NCBI GenBank assembly: GCA_017395275.1
Contig: JAFPVN010000245.1
Coordinates: 1-11,503 of the forward strand
DNA length: 11,503 nucleotides
Reading direction: 5' to 3'
From: Candidatus Methanomethylophilaceae archaeon
GTDB taxonomy: Archaea; Thermoplasmatota; Thermoplasmata; Methanomassiliicoccales; Methanomethylophilaceae
Made by a program: the position numbers and the translations under genes. The notes beneath the pieces were generated by a model, which was given only the letters and a program-made list of their open reading frames with translations, made no database searches and had not been told where the DNA came from. Positions 5,258-11,503 of the stretch are shown in pieces. Each line of letters begins with the position of its first letter. The stretch's first letter is position 1.

Positions 5258-5908
5258 TCAAACGCCTCTCGTCTCCGGCGGCCAAATGGCCTTGTGAAGC
5301 TGAATCTGAATGCGGATGTCAATCCTGTTCTTAAAACCATAGCCTTTCAGCCACTCGACCAGCCTCGCGGGGTCCGTGCTTCCGAACACCGGGGACACGA
5401 AAACGTGGCAGACGGGACTCAGGTCGGAGAGGACCTCCTCCATGCGCGCGATGTCCTCCTCAGAGCCCACGACGAACTTGAGCACGTCGGTCGGCCTGAG
5501 GCATCTCAGAGCGGACATGTCCATCCTGTCGGACATCCCCGACGACGGCAGCTTGTAATCTGCCGTGATGATCGACCCCTCGCTCATGAACTCCCTGAAG
5601 TCGACGGAACCGTTGGTCTCGAAGTTGACCTCCGTCCCCCTAGATATGAGCGAGGATACCAGCGTGCGGAGCTCCTGCCTGTCCTGGAGGAGCGGTTCGC
5701 CTCCGGTGAGCGTCACGTACCTGGCATCGGACGGTACGGCATCGAGTATCTCCGCCGCGGAGATGTCCTTCCCGCCGTCGTAGGAGTATACGGTGTCGCA
5801 CCAAGAACATCTGAGGTTGCAACCGACGAAGCGCACGAACGTGCATACCTTCCCGGCGCGTATGCCCTCACCCTCGACGGACGTGAAAATCTCGCATACC
5901 CTCATCAT
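5258..5908 (-). CDS. queE: 7-carboxy-7-deazaguanine synthase (QueE), radical SAM
   Basis: QueE contracts 6-carboxy-5,6,7,8-tetrahydropterin to 7-carboxy-7-deazaguanine, using a 4Fe-4S cluster and S-adenosylmethionine. In this 216-residue protein the cluster cysteines are C30-x3-C34-x2-C37 (CNLRCSWCDT). The N-terminal IFTSVEGEG (7-15) and the SAM-contacting T68-G-G-E-P72 are family hallmarks. NFETNGS (95-101) and the C-terminal QLHKAIWP (203-210) also match QueE. Its start overlaps the queD stop: tandem ATGs at 5908 and 5905 follow queD's last codons, the first making an ATGA overlap. It is the third gene of the preQ0 operon, with folE 2 bases downstream. Confidence 0.95.
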   Translation of the reverse strand: MMRVCEIFTSVEGEGIRAGKVCTFVRFVGCNLRCSWCDTVYSYDGGKDISAAEILDAVPSDARYVTLTGGEPLLQDRQELRTLVSSLISRGTEVNFETNGSVDFREFMSEGSIITADYKLPSSGMSDRMDMSALRCLRPTDVLKFVVGSEEDIARMEEVLSDLSPVCHVFVSPVFGSTDPARLVEWLKGYGFKNRIDIRIQIQLHKAIWPPETRGV

Positions 5909-6243
5909 TCGTCACGCTCATAGATGGCGGTGTTGCCCTCGGACTCCTGAACGGACACCCTGTAGCACTTCTCGCCGAGCTGTTCGCAGATCCAATGGGC
6001 GATGTTCTCCGCTGTGGGGTTGAAATCGAAGATGTCGTTCAGATACCTGTGGTCCAGCTTCTCGGTGATGGCCGACTTGACGTGGGCGAAGTCGAAGACC
6101 ATCCCGTTCTCGTCGAGCTCCTTCGATTTGCAGTAGACGGTAATGATCCAGTTGTGGCCGTGGAGGTTCTGGCACTTGCTTTCGTAGTTGAGCTTGAGGT
6201 TGTGCGCTCCCGAAATCTCGAATCTCTTTGAGATGTAGTACAT
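5905..6243 (-). CDS. queD: 6-carboxy-5,6,7,8-tetrahydropterin synthase (QueD)
   Basis: QueD converts dihydroneopterin triphosphate to 6-carboxytetrahydropterin, the second step to preQ0. The 112-residue protein has the expected short single-domain length. Zinc ligands are H14 (SGAHNL), H28 and H30 (NLHGHNW), and the catalytic cysteine C24 stands in C-x3-H-G-H as in true QueD rather than pterin-only relatives. The MVFDF (48-52) and LDHRYLN (63-69) motifs and E100 complete the active site. The start at 6243 has GGTGA 5 nt upstream, overlapping the queC stop, so translation is probably coupled. The frame stays open far upstream through queC, but that reading is a shadow. Confidence 0.95.
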   Translation of the reverse strand: MYYISKRFEISGAHNLKLNYESKCQNLHGHNWIITVYCKSKELDENGMVFDFAHVKSAITEKLDHRYLNDIFDFNPTAENIAHWICEQLGEKCYRVSVQESEGNTAIYERDE

Positions 6244-6248
6244 CCATA

Positions 6249-6929
6249 TCACCTGCAGAGGGGATCCACCGTCCCGTTGGCCTTGAAGGCGTTCTCCCTG
6301 TCTATGCACGTCCCGCACCTGTGGCAGGGCTCGTCCCCGCCCTCGTAGCAGGACCATGTCATCTCGTAGGGCACACCGAGTCTTAATCCCTCCCTTACGA
6401 CGCCCGCCTTGTTCATGTCGATGAGCGGTGCGGAGAGATGAAGTACGTGTCCGCTGCCCTCGTAAATCGCGGAATCCATGGACCTGTAGAACTCGGGGGT
6501 GCAGTCGGGATATGCCGATCCCGCGGCATCGTCCGCATGGGCACCGTAGCAGATCTCCGAACACCCGTGGATGAGCGCCCTCGCCGCCGCGATCGATAGC
6601 ATCAGACCGTTGCGGAAGGGGACGTATGTGGACACCGTTCCGTTCTCCGCCCTCCCTTTCTGCTGATCGTAGGAACCGTGCTCGATCTCCTTCCCGGAAT
6701 CGGACAGCAGTGCGCAGTCGGACCCCTGCATGATGGTCTTGAGGTCGTACTCCTCCAGCTCCACGCCGTAATGGGAGGCGATCCTTCTGGCGGATTCCAT
6801 CTCCTTCGAATGCCTCTGCCCGTAGAACACGTTCAGGGCCATGACCTGGTCCCTGCCGTACTCCGCTACCTTCATTGCGAGACACGTGGCGGAATCGACG
6901 CCGCCGCTTAACAGGACCAGGGACTTCAT
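6249..6929 (-). CDS. queC: 7-cyano-7-deazaguanine (preQ0) synthase (QueC)
   Basis: QueC uses ATP and ammonia to turn 7-carboxy-7-deazaguanine into preQ0, the base inserted into tRNA by archaeal TgtA on the way to archaeosine. The 226-residue protein starts with the PP-loop S8-G-G-V-D-S13, contains the conserved VPFRNG (103-108) and AHADDAAGSAYPDC (130-143), and ends in a four-cysteine zinc site at C194, C202, C205 and C208. It is the promoter-proximal gene of queC-queD-queE-folE-Nudix. ATG 6929 has GGTGA 4 nt upstream and TATA-like elements 27-45 bp upstream. It is divergent from xseA across 126 bp. Confidence 0.96.
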   Translation of the reverse strand: MKSLVLLSGGVDSATCLAMKVAEYGRDQVMALNVFYGQRHSKEMESARRIASHYGVELEEYDLKTIMQGSDCALLSDSGKEIEHGSYDQQKGRAENGTVSTYVPFRNGLMLSIAAARALIHGCSEICYGAHADDAAGSAYPDCTPEFYRSMDSAIYEGSGHVLHLSAPLIDMNKAGVVREGLRLGVPYEMTWSCYEGGDEPCHRCGTCIDRENAFKANGTVDPLCR

Positions 6930-6952
6930 TGCTTCACCGATGCGGTTTATGG

Positions 6953-6979
6953 TTGTATATTGGGCATCCGATATATTAG
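6953..6979 (-). promoter_or_regulatory. Promoter of the preQ0 operon (two TATA-like elements)
   Basis: On the minus strand, TAATATATCGG at 6969-6979 and CAATATACAA at 6953-6962 both resemble archaeal TATA boxes. The upper one predicts a start near 6947 and a short leader holding the GGTGA site (6934-6938). The lower one would make a nearly leaderless message and hide that site, so the upper one fits better. I saw no preQ0-type riboswitch fold in the 60 bp before the ATG. Confidence 0.5.
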
Positions 6980-7023
6980 GAGCATACCCCTGATTCGGGT
7001 GATTCGGTGACCTCCCCCTCAGA

Positions 7024-7033
7024 GGTTTATATG
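7024..7033 (+). promoter_or_regulatory. TATA element of the xseAB operon
   Basis: The sequence ggtttatatg is centred about 28 bp before the xseA ATG at 7056, which predicts a leaderless or almost leaderless message. No ribosome binding site precedes that ATG, in agreement. Confidence 0.6.
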
Positions 7034-7055
7034 CTCGTTAGTCATTAATCCCAAC

Positions 7056-8387
7056 ATGGCGGATCCCATCACGGTCACACAGTTCGACGAGCTCGTAAAG
7101 CGGGTGCTCGGCAATTCGAGGGAGCTGTGCGACGTGTTCGTCAGCGGGGAGATCTCCGAATTCAAGCGCGCACCGTCCGGACATCTGTACTTCACCCTGA
7201 AGGACGGGCAGTCCACCCTCAAGTGCAACATGTGGAGGAGCTCCGCCCAGACGGTGACGTTCACCCCCGAGGTGGGAATGAAGGTCACCGCATTCGGCAG
7301 TGCGGATTTCTATGCGCCGTACGGTCAGCTGAACTTCATCGTGAGGAATCTGGCACAATACGGCGAGGGCGAACAGAAGAAGGCCCTGGAGGAGCTGACG
7401 AACAAGCTTCTGAAGGAGGGGCTGTTCGAACCCGAGCGCAAGAGGAAGCTGCCGAAATACCCCAAGGTCATCGGGGTGGTGACCTCGGAGGCGGGTGCGG
7501 TGATCAAGGACATAATCAACACCGCTAGGCTGCAGTTCCCCGCGGACATACTCCTCGCACCTGCGAACGTGCAGGGCGAGGGGGCGGACATCACGATGAT
7601 ACACGCCCTCCAGCTGCTCAACTCCCAGAACGTGGATGTCATAATCATAGGGCGCGGAGGCGGTTCCAAGGAGGACCTCTCCGCATTCAACTCCGAGGCG
7701 CTGGTGAGGGCGATAGCCGCATCGAAGGCGCCCGTGATATCGGCTGTGGGGCACGCAACTGACAAATCCCTCACGGACAGGGTTGCCGACCTCTACGCCG
7801 AGACGCCCACGCAGGCAGCGATGCTCGCCGTGCTCCCGATGGACCAGGTCCGCGGGGAGCTCCACGGGTACGAGATGCGCGCCGGGAGGGCGCTGAAGGG
7901 ACTCATCGACAGGATGAGGTCCAGATTCGCATATCCGGATTCGAGGCTGGAGCAGAACTCGCCCATGAAGTACATGGAGAGGCAGCGGACCCTTATGGAG
8001 AAGCTGTCGATGAGGATGGATTCAGCGATCGTGTCCGATATCAGAGGATGCAGGTCGTCCTTCGACACCGCCGACGCCAAGCTCCGTCCCTCCAACGCGG
8101 AGAGGATGGTCAACGAATGCGGCATGAGGCTGGATGCGGTATGCACCAGGGCCGACATGGCCGTCAGGAGGATACTCGCGGACAGGGCACAGAGGACGGA
8201 TGCGCTCTCCATGCGCCTGGATTCGGACAACCCCTACAACGTCCTTAGGAGGGGGTACAGCTACATCTCGGACGACGAGGGCAACACGATAACGTCCGCC
8301 GCCTCCCTTTCCGAAGGGAAGATGATCACGGTCAAGATGAGGGACGGCAGGGCGAAAGCACAGATCAAGGAGGTACACAGGAAATGA
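7056..8387 (+). CDS. xseA: Exodeoxyribonuclease VII large subunit (XseA)
   Basis: XseA is the catalytic subunit of exonuclease VII, which degrades single-stranded DNA from both ends in repair. The 443-residue protein has an N-terminal OB-type domain (about 5-100, with the typical GEISEFKRAPSGHLYFTLKD at 31-50) and the nuclease core. The core holds TSEAGAVIKDII with D152, GRGGGSKEDLSAFN at 199-212, GHATDKSLTDRVAD at 232-245 and ETPTQAA at 249-255. A long helical arm that binds XseB follows (about 260-390), and then a C-terminal cap starting with the NPYNVLRRGYS motif. The family is mainly bacterial; here it is read from an archaeal-looking leaderless promoter. Its stop overlaps the xseB start by 4 bases. 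Confidence 0.96.
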   Translation: MADPITVTQFDELVKRVLGNSRELCDVFVSGEISEFKRAPSGHLYFTLKDGQSTLKCNMWRSSAQTVTFTPEVGMKVTAFGSADFYAPYGQLNFIVRNLAQYGEGEQKKALEELTNKLLKEGLFEPERKRKLPKYPKVIGVVTSEAGAVIKDIINTARLQFPADILLAPANVQGEGADITMIHALQLLNSQNVDVIIIGRGGGSKEDLSAFNSEALVRAIAASKAPVISAVGHATDKSLTDRVADLYAETPTQAAMLAVLPMDQVRGELHGYEMRAGRALKGLIDRMRSRFAYPDSRLEQNSPMKYMERQRTLMEKLSMRMDSAIVSDIRGCRSSFDTADAKLRPSNAERMVNECGMRLDAVCTRADMAVRRILADRAQRTDALSMRLDSDNPYNVLRRGYSYISDDEGNTITSAASLSEGKMITVKMRDGRAKAQIKEVHRK

Positions 8388-8623
8388 CAGAGGAGAAGAG
8401 ACCGGAGGAAATGACCTTCGAGGAGAGCCTGAACAAGCTTAACGAACTGGTGAACCAGCTGGAGAACGGCGGTCTAGATCTCGACAAGAACATCGAGATC
8501 TACGAGCAGGCCGTGGTGCTCAGGGACAGGTGCAGGAAGATCCTCGAGGAGAGCGAGCGCAAGGTCCAGAAGCTCATGGAGACCGCCGACGGGATCAAGA
8601 AAGAGGACTTCTCAGTGGAGTGA
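8384..8623 (+). CDS. xseB: Exodeoxyribonuclease VII small subunit (XseB)
   Basis: XseB is the small helical subunit of which several copies wrap the XseA arm; it is needed for exonuclease VII stability. The 79-residue length is normal. The core FEESLNKLNELVNQLENGGL (12-31) and the following LDKNIEIYEQAVVLRDRC segment give the expected two-helix hairpin. The ATG overlaps the xseA stop (ATGA), with AAGGAGG ending 10 nt upstream, so the two are translated together. Its last 12 bases overlap the end of the convergent DUF4435 gene. Confidence 0.95.
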   Translation: MTEEKRPEEMTFEESLNKLNELVNQLENGGLDLDKNIEIYEQAVVLRDRCRKILEESERKVQKLMETADGIKKEDFSVE

Positions 8624-9472
8624 CCTCCACAGCCTGAGGCCGTTGGAATCGGCCCAGGCCTTCGTATCGGCATAGAGCTGGGTCGCGGAGAACTGGTCGA
8701 AGTCGTAGGACAGGCGCAGGGCGCTGCCTATGGCAGAGTTCTTCAGGTGCATCGCGTTGTCGGAACCGAAGATGAACTTCAGCCCTATCGCCATCACAGC
8801 CACGAGATCGTGCCCGCGGCAGACCTCGTCGACGTAGTGCTTCTCGGCCATGTACTCGTCCATCAGCAGCCTCAGCTCCCTCACGGAAATGGATGGAGCG
8901 GCGGTGTTCCTGACGACGGCCTTGCACAGATCGTCGATGTCGCACTTGAGGGAATGGCGGTCGATGAAGTCCAGGAACTCCAGGTCCTTGAACGAGAGGC
9001 TCAGGTCCTCCACGGCCGACAGGTACATCATTATCCCCACGGGATAGGCCGCATCCTCGATCCTCTCGATGACGTTCCCGTAACGGGATTCGAAATGTGC
9101 CAGCTTCTCCTGGTCTGCGTATTCCCAAAGCACCTCGCGGAAGGAATCCGACGAAGTGATCATCGATTCCGCGTCGCGCGTATCGGTCCTGAAGAGGGGC
9201 GGCGACACCCTATTCTTGAACAGGAGGTCGAGGTCCGCGTCGATGATGCCGAGGACGTCCTTGTATCCCCTGCGTCCGGCGACCTCCTTTATCACCCCTT
9301 TGACGTTGTCCTTCGAATGGGCGATGATTGTGCGGACGTCGTTCCTGTCGATGAACTTCCCGTAGAGCCTGTGGTCCGTGGGACCTTCGACTACAAGCAG
9401 AGTACCCCCGAAGACGGAACGCATCATGGAAACGTTGTTAGCGATGTCCGATACGGTGAGGTACTCGCGCAT
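8612..9472 (-). CDS. DUF4435 protein with Toprim-like nuclease motifs (AriB-like)
   Basis: This 286-residue protein resembles the DUF4435 family, whose members carry a Toprim-like fold. After an N-terminal helix come VVEG-x2-D (27-33; E29 and D33) and IIDADLD (76-82; D78, D80, D82), the acidic positions expected of a Toprim metal site. TDTRDAESMI (96-105) fits the conserved DUF4435 block. The rest is mostly helical. In PARIS anti-phage systems a DUF4435 Toprim nuclease (AriB) is held by an ATPase (AriA) and released on infection. Here the ATPase gene lies just upstream, with a 2-base gap. ATG 9472 has GAGGTGA directly upstream; a longer in-frame reading into the ATPase gene is not likely. Nuclease activity is inferred. 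Confidence 0.8.
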   Translation of the reverse strand: MREYLTVSDIANNVSMMRSVFGGTLLVVEGPTDHRLYGKFIDRNDVRTIIAHSKDNVKGVIKEVAGRRGYKDVLGIIDADLDLLFKNRVSPPLFRTDTRDAESMITSSDSFREVLWEYADQEKLAHFESRYGNVIERIEDAAYPVGIMMYLSAVEDLSLSFKDLEFLDFIDRHSLKCDIDDLCKAVVRNTAAPSISVRELRLLMDEYMAEKHYVDEVCRGHDLVAVMAIGLKFIFGSDNAMHLKNSAIGSALRLSYDFDQFSATQLYADTKAWADSNGLRLWRSLH

Positions 9473-9474
9473 GT

Positions 9475-10503
9475 TCACCTCAGTTCGTTGGCCTTGTCCC
9501 ACATGTCGTGGATGGTCTGCGGCGAATGGGTGGCGATGAGCATCTGGAGGTCCCTGAGCCTGCAGAGGTCGCTGAACACGGGTCCGAGCCTCTGCTGCCA
9601 TGAAACGTGCAGGGAGATCTCCGGCTCGTCGATGATGACCAGGGAACCGGGCCTAGCCTGGAAGAGCAGGCGGTAGAAGATGATCAGCAGGTGCATCTCC
9701 CCCGAGGAGAGGCATTCCATCGACAGCCCGGACCCGTCGCTCAGGACGATGCCCATCCTGCCGTTGTTGATGACCAGCCTCTTTCCTACGAAGAATGAGT
9801 TGATGATGTCCTGGTAGACGATTATGGACTCGGCCAGCTGGTGGTCCTTGGAGAGGAAGCCCTCCAGCGCGTAGACGAGCTTAAGGTAGCTGTCGTGGTT
9901 CTTCCCGATGTCGTATCTGGAGGGCGAGAGCTTCAGCCCGATGGGGAGGTTCACGCGGAAGCCGGATTCGTACATGAAGTCCACCTTGGCCTTCAGCTCC
10001 CTGAGCCTGAGCTCTATGTCGGCGTCGCTCAGGTCCTCCTCCACGACGGCATCCTCCACGGATATTGCCGTATCGTCCTTCGCGGCGATGAACCAATCCT
10101 TCAGCTCGTCGGTGAAGAGGTCCAGGGAATACACCAGCGTACCGTCCCCCTTCTTGGTGGTGAGCCTGGAGGACCTGATGAACGTGGGTGTGGCGATGCC
10201 TTTCGCACCGGCGGTGACGAGGTCTATGATGGTGCCGTTGCTGTTCAGCCTGATGGTCGGATCGGAATCGCGGTTCTCGGCGACGATCTTTGAACCGTCG
10301 TCGAAGATCAGCTCCGCCTTCGCGAAGCGGAACGCGCGCAGGGCCTCCCTGTCGCAGCGCAGGACGTCGTAGATTATCGTGAGGAAGATCGTCTTGCCCA
10401 CCCCGTTAGCGGAGTGTACGAAGGTTATGCCGTCCGGATTGATCTCAACGGAATGGTCGCATTCGCCGAATAGGCCCTGGACCGATGCCGATATCAGTTT
10501 CAT
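9475..10503 (-). CDS. ABC/AAA15-type ATPase (OLD-like / AriA-like)
   Basis: This 342-residue soluble ATPase has the order seen in SMC-like and OLD-like ATPases: Walker A S31-A-N-G-V-G-K37-T38, signature CLSSGEMHLL (264-273), Walker B VIIDEPEISLH (289-299, with D292 and E293) and a switch histidine in IATHSP (H326). The region between (about 140-240) is helical and short, without the long coiled coil of Rad50. ATP binding should close a dimer at the signature motif. The tight link to a DUF4435 gene suggests they form a sensor-effector pair as in PARIS; other ATPase/Toprim pairs of unknown role also exist. ATG 10503 lies about 28 bp from a TATA element. Codon use looks like its neighbours, so there is no sign of recent transfer. 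Confidence 0.85.
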   Translation of the reverse strand: MKLISASVQGLFGECDHSVEINPDGITFVHSANGVGKTIFLTIIYDVLRCDREALRAFRFAKAELIFDDGSKIVAENRDSDPTIRLNSNGTIIDLVTAGAKGIATPTFIRSSRLTTKKGDGTLVYSLDLFTDELKDWFIAAKDDTAISVEDAVVEEDLSDADIELRLRELKAKVDFMYESGFRVNLPIGLKLSPSRYDIGKNHDSYLKLVYALEGFLSKDHQLAESIIVYQDIINSFFVGKRLVINNGRMGIVLSDGSGLSMECLSSGEMHLLIIFYRLLFQARPGSLVIIDEPEISLHVSWQQRLGPVFSDLCRLRDLQMLIATHSPQTIHDMWDKANELR

Positions 10504-10524
10504 ACCTGGAGTATGGCAATCAAA

Positions 10525-10538
10525 GGTTATTTTATTTC
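10525..10538 (-). promoter_or_regulatory. TATA element of the ATPase/DUF4435 operon
   Basis: The minus-strand sequence GAAATAAAATAACC lies in the 39 bp gap after the transporter gene and about 28 bp before the ATPase ATG. It predicts a leaderless or nearly leaderless message. It shows that the pair can be transcribed apart from the transporter upstream. Confidence 0.5.
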
Positions 10539-10542
10539 CCCA

Positions 10543-11472
10543 TCAGGCGGGCGCGGGAGGTTCGGATACCGCCGTCCCTCCGCCCCTGCTGCGGGTGTAG
10601 AACGAGAACCAGAGCGTCTCGACGATCATCGACAGGAAGCATGGGATTACCGCAGAGGGCATGGCCTCCAGTATGACCATGCACATCGAAACCGAGAGGC
10701 CGGTGTTCTTCCATACGCCAAGGACGCGGTACGTCCCTTCGGAACCCTCGGCGAAGGAGGTCCTCCTTATCAGGTACCACATGATGAGATTGAGGGCGAC
10801 CAGCCTGAGTACGGCCGCCCCGAGGACGAGGAGGACCATCGTGGGATCCGCCTCCAGCGTGGCACGGTTGGAGTTGACGGAGCAGAACACCATTATGGCC
10901 ATGGTCAGGTTGATGACCGGGACCTTGACCTCTCTGCTCAATTCCACATGTGCCAGCAGTCTGGAGAGTATCACGGGGAGGATGATGAACAGGAGTATGT
11001 ACTCGAGGATCTTCAGCGGATCCACCGCATCGCCGATCAGGGTGAACGAGAGCACCGGCGTGAGGACTATGCCCGAAAGATAGGTGGCGGTTACCGCGAG
11101 CACCGCTATCTCGATCCTCTCGCTCATCAGGGTCGCCGCGGTCACCACGGCGATGGCGCAGGGCATGGATGCCAGCATGACCCATCCGTACCAGATCTCC
11201 TTCTGCTCCCTGAAGAACATCAGACCGATCAGCAGGGTGGCGACGGTGTTGATCCCGTAGCAGAGGAGGATGGACAGCGCGGAACCGCGCTTGTTCTCCC
11301 TGAGGTCCTGCAGGGACAGCCTTAGACCGTGCATGGACAGGGTCATCTGGATGATCAGATCGATTATGATGAGCGTCGAGAAGGGCAGATCAAGCGTAGG
11401 CACGGTGAAACTGGCGATGATGCCGAGGGCGACCCATATCCTGAGGTCCATCACCAGCTTCGCAGCGCCCAT
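10543..11472 (-). CDS. BASS-family (bile acid:sodium symporter-like) membrane transporter
   Basis: This is a 309-residue polytopic membrane protein with about nine to ten hydrophobic segments. It matches the BASS/SBF pattern: an early TLSMHGLRLSLQDL (43-56), the crossover-region motif LASMPCAIAVVTAATLMSER (99-118), a following TYLSGIVLTPVLS, and the late KNTGLSVSM that corresponds to the QNTGL motif of family members. BASS proteins carry organic anions such as bile acids, keto acids or pantoate with sodium. The substrate here is unknown, and the first motif lacks the usual PGG glycines, so function may have drifted. ATG 11472 lies 23 bp from a TATA element and appears leaderless. The C-terminus is a Gly/Pro/Ala-rich tail. 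Confidence 0.75.
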   Translation of the reverse strand: MGAAKLVMDLRIWVALGIIASFTVPTLDLPFSTLIIIDLIIQMTLSMHGLRLSLQDLRENKRGSALSILLCYGINTVATLLIGLMFFREQKEIWYGWVMLASMPCAIAVVTAATLMSERIEIAVLAVTATYLSGIVLTPVLSFTLIGDAVDPLKILEYILLFIILPVILSRLLAHVELSREVKVPVINLTMAIMVFCSVNSNRATLEADPTMVLLVLGAAVLRLVALNLIMWYLIRRTSFAEGSEGTYRVLGVWKNTGLSVSMCMVILEAMPSAVIPCFLSMIVETLWFSFYTRSRGGGTAVSEPPAPA

Positions 11473-11490
11473 GGATACGTCATATGCTTG

Positions 11491-11500
11491 CGATATATGA
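11491..11500 (-). promoter_or_regulatory. TATA element of the BASS transporter gene
   Basis: The minus-strand sequence TCATATATCG lies about 23 bp before the ATG at 11472, predicting a leaderless message. The same ten bases occur on the plus strand at 40-49 in the flavin reductase promoter. Confidence 0.5.
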
Positions 11501-11503
11501 ATC

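Noticed and set aside
5905..6885. Long minus-strand ORF of 326 residues ending in QueD
   Set aside because: Only the last 112 residues are QueD. The rest is a shadow frame of queC, rich in Arg and Gly, and a ribosome binding site with correct spacing marks the start at 6243.
6930..7055. preQ0-sensing riboswitch before queC
   Set aside because: The predicted leader is under 20 nt and shows no C-rich loop with a pseudoknot partner; the remaining bases are accounted for by two promoters.
9473..9601. 43-residue extension of the DUF4435 protein into the ATPase gene
   Set aside because: It reads as a shadow of the ATPase 3' end (Arg/Pro/His rich), while GAGGTGA just before ATG 9472 gives a better start.
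8747..9676. Plus-strand ORF of 309 residues opposite the DUF4435 gene
   Set aside because: Antisense shadow: rich in Val, Asp and His with no recognisable domain, while the minus strand encodes the coherent DUF4435 protein.
10513..11325. Long plus-strand ORF (270 residues) opposite the BASS gene
   Set aside because: Its composition (Asp, Gly, Arg, His, Glu rich, without motifs) is typical of an antisense shadow of a GC-rich membrane-protein gene. The minus strand shows clear transporter motifs.
1..11503. In-frame TAG read as pyrrolysine in any gene
   Set aside because: Every confident gene is a full-length family member that ends in TGA, and none needs read-through of an amber codon.

Overview
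The window looks like a gene-dense stretch of an archaeal chromosome. Several genes have a TATA-like element about 23-35 bp upstream of an ATG and little or no leader (xseA, the ATPase gene, the BASS-type transporter, one phosphatidyltransferase). Other genes are packed in operons with ATGA overlaps or gaps of a few bases. All sixteen confident genes end in TGA. These features, the GC-rich AAG/AGG/CTC-style codon choice and a preQ0 operon next to bacterial-type XseAB suggest a Thermoplasmata-type methanogen relative (Methanomassiliicoccales-like). That assignment is inference from style and gene content, not from a marker gene.

Layout. 1-723: a flavin-reductase-family flavoprotein with a dyad-containing promoter and a clean hairpin terminator. 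724-1152: a gene-poor 430 bp stretch with an 18 bp palindrome, a possible gene remnant on the minus strand and a run of hairpins that could be a small RNA. 1153-1761: a CDP-alcohol phosphatidyltransferase. 1762-2570 (minus): a GNAT acetyltransferase followed by a small helical-repeat protein. 2619-4131 (plus): a zinc-ribbon protein with a duplicated helical module, then a second CDP-alcohol phosphatidyltransferase. 4133-6929 (minus): the tight operon queC-queD-queE-folE-Nudix. 7056-8623 (plus): xseA-xseB, exonuclease VII. 8612-10503 (minus): a two-gene cassette of an ABC/AAA15-type ATPase and a DUF4435 Toprim-like protein. 10543-11472 (minus): a bile-acid:sodium-symporter-family (BASS) membrane protein.

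How the genes work together. FolE makes dihydroneopterin triphosphate from GTP. QueD, QueE and QueC convert it through carboxytetrahydropterin and carboxydeazaguanine to preQ0, the base precursor of archaeosine in archaeal tRNA. XseA and XseB form a single-strand exonuclease. The two CDP-alcohol phosphatidyltransferases probably place different head groups on CDP-activated lipids. The ATPase/DUF4435 pair has the composition and order of PARIS-type anti-phage systems (AriA then AriB). It is the best candidate here for an under-described system, although no phage-related genes surround it and its base composition looks native.
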